NCBI GenBank assembly: GCA_026129185.1
Contig: JAHCIO010000010.1
Span: 1 to 64,000 of the forward strand
Source: Promineifilum sp019695075
Lineage (GTDB): Bacteria; Chloroflexota; Anaerolineae; Promineifilales; Promineifilaceae
DNA length: 64,000 bases
Reading direction: 5' to 3'
In this document: positions 63,185-64,000 of the stretch, one piece after another
Layout of the letters: the number at the start of each line of letters is the position of its first letter
Numbering within the stretch: position 1 is the first letter of the stretch
The notes under the pieces: model-generated
What the model saw: only the letters and a program-made list of their open reading frames with translations
The model's database searches: none
Told to the model about the DNA's origin: nothing
Position numbers and translations under genes: made by a program

Positions 63185-64000
63185 ATGGCAGCAGACCCGG
63201 TTGTCCTCAACGGCCGCTATCGCCTCATCGATCGTATCGGCAGTGGCGGCATGTCGGTCGTCTATCGCGCGCAGGACCTCTCGCTGGGCCGCATCGTCGC
63301 GGTCAAGATTCTGAACGAGAACCTGACCGACGACGAGGGCTTTCTGCGCCGCTTTCAACGTGAGGCCCACGCCGCGGCCAACCTGTCCCACCCCAACATC
63401 GTCACCGTCCATGACATCGGCCAGGACGGCAACCGCCACTACATCGTCATGGAGTACATCGACGGGCGGACGGTGAAGCAGTTGGTGAGGTTGCAGAACC
63501 AGCAGGGACAGCCGTTGCCCGTCGGCCGCGTCCTCGACCTAGCCATCCAGATCTGCGCCGGCATCGGCTATGCCCATCGGGCCAACCTGATCCACTGCGA
63601 CGTCAAGTCGCAGAATATCCTCGTGACGCGCGACGACCGCGTCAAGGTGGCCGACTTCGGCATCGCCCGCGCCCTGAGCGAGGCCACGCAGCACACCTCC
63701 GACAGCCAAATCTGGGGCACGCCCCACTACTTCTCGCCGGAGCAGGCCGCCGGCCAACCGGCCAGCCCAGCCTCCGACGTCTACGCCATCGGCGTGGTGA
63801 TGTTCGAGTTGTTGACCGGCCGGCTGCCCTTCATAGCCGAGACACACACGGCCCTGGCGCTGAAGCACATGCACGAGCCGCCGCCGCGAGCGTCCGAGCT
63901 TAACCCGCTGGTGCCGCCGCAGCTGGATCAGATCGTGCGCAAGGTGATGTCGAAGGAGCCGGCGGCGCGCTACCGCACCGCCGACCAGTTCGGCCGCATC
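63185..64000 (+). CDS. Ser/Thr protein kinase, 3'-truncated by window edge
   Basis: The first 272 residues of a PknB-like eukaryotic-type kinase. N-lobe: glycine loop IGSGGMSVVY (about 19-27), VAVKIL with Lys41, and alpha-C Glu60 in RREA-type context (FQREAHAAA). The catalytic loop reads LIHCDVKSQN, with Cys138 where RD kinases have Arg, so it is a non-RD kinase; Asp139 and Asn143 are kept. DFG (157-159), GTPHYFSPEQ and the SDVYAIGVVMFELLTGRLPF segment complete the domain. The rest, probably sensory domains or membrane anchor, is outside the window. The frame is open to base 64000. Confidence 0.95.
   Translation, partial: MAADPVVLNGRYRLIDRIGSGGMSVVYRAQDLSLGRIVAVKILNENLTDDEGFLRRFQREAHAAANLSHPNIVTVHDIGQDGNRHYIVMEYIDGRTVKQLVRLQNQQGQPLPVGRVLDLAIQICAGIGYAHRANLIHCDVKSQNILVTRDDRVKVADFGIARALSEATQHTSDSQIWGTPHYFSPEQAAGQPASPASDVYAIGVVMFELLTGRLPFIAETHTALALKHMHEPPPRASELNPLVPPQLDQIVRKVMSKEPAARYRTADQFGRI

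Overview
The window is G+C-rich, densely packed bacterial chromosome. Gene content suggests a Chloroflexota member, probably a filamentous Anaerolineae/Promineifilum-like lineage. This is inference from SsnA, TrmFO, an FtsW-PBP fusion, a CBS-containing PpaC, SbcCD, MocR and baeRF-type proteins, secreted proteins with Pro/Thr tails, effector-associated-domain proteins and large families of interspersed palindromic repeats. I found no rRNA, tRNA or CRISPR array. The first gene (ssnA) and the last (a Ser/Thr kinase) are cut by the window ends.

Layout. 1-11.4 kb holds housekeeping and catabolic genes: ssnA, an Lrp-like protein, a YprB-type nuclease, trpB, trmFO, a MuiA-family protein, hflX, an M20 peptidase and an acyl-CoA dehydrogenase. 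11.4-16.7 kb holds a secreted glycosidase-like protein, an ATP-grasp enzyme and an SOS module: lexA with an operator inside its own promoter, and an FtsK-like ATPase plus a 77-residue protein behind a second operator. 16.7-18.1 kb is a dead ISNCY-type insertion sequence with recognisable ends. 18.1-23.6 kb is a T-box-controlled set, alaX - unknown - ileS; the T-box specifier reads as Ile (AUC), and ileS carries an in-frame copy of an intergenic repeat. 23.7-30.1 kb has a Kelch protein and sbcD-sbcC. 30-35 kb has TetR and MocR regulators and a ppaC-trmH-ogt operon. 35-42 kb has a baeRF protein, a glycosyltransferase, a GH4 glycosidase, scpA and membrane proteins. 42-44.5 kb is a compositionally different island: a membrane zinc-ribbon protein with a C-terminal effector-associated (death-like) domain, followed by a membrane-anchored Mrr-type nuclease. 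44.5-50.7 kb holds a histidine phosphatase, glycerate kinase, phosphohexomutase, M20 dipeptidase and azlCD. 50.7-64 kb holds a catalytically dead clostripain-like lipoprotein, a PHP phosphoesterase, a FtsW-PBP fusion with a dead transpeptidase half, mtnP, a DUF4332 protein, a PKD/CAP secreted protein and the start of a Ser/Thr kinase.

The points most worth pursuing are the SOS-controlled FtsK-like/77-residue pair, the effector-associated-domain protein with its nuclease neighbour, the FtsW-pseudo-transpeptidase fusion, the Ile T-box upstream of alaX, and mobile palindromic repeats that enter coding sequence (ileS, the YprB protein) or supply stop codons (ssnA, trmFO, acyl-CoA dehydrogenase, alaX). 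Several genes have a -10 box 7-10 bases before the start codon, which suggests leaderless transcription.
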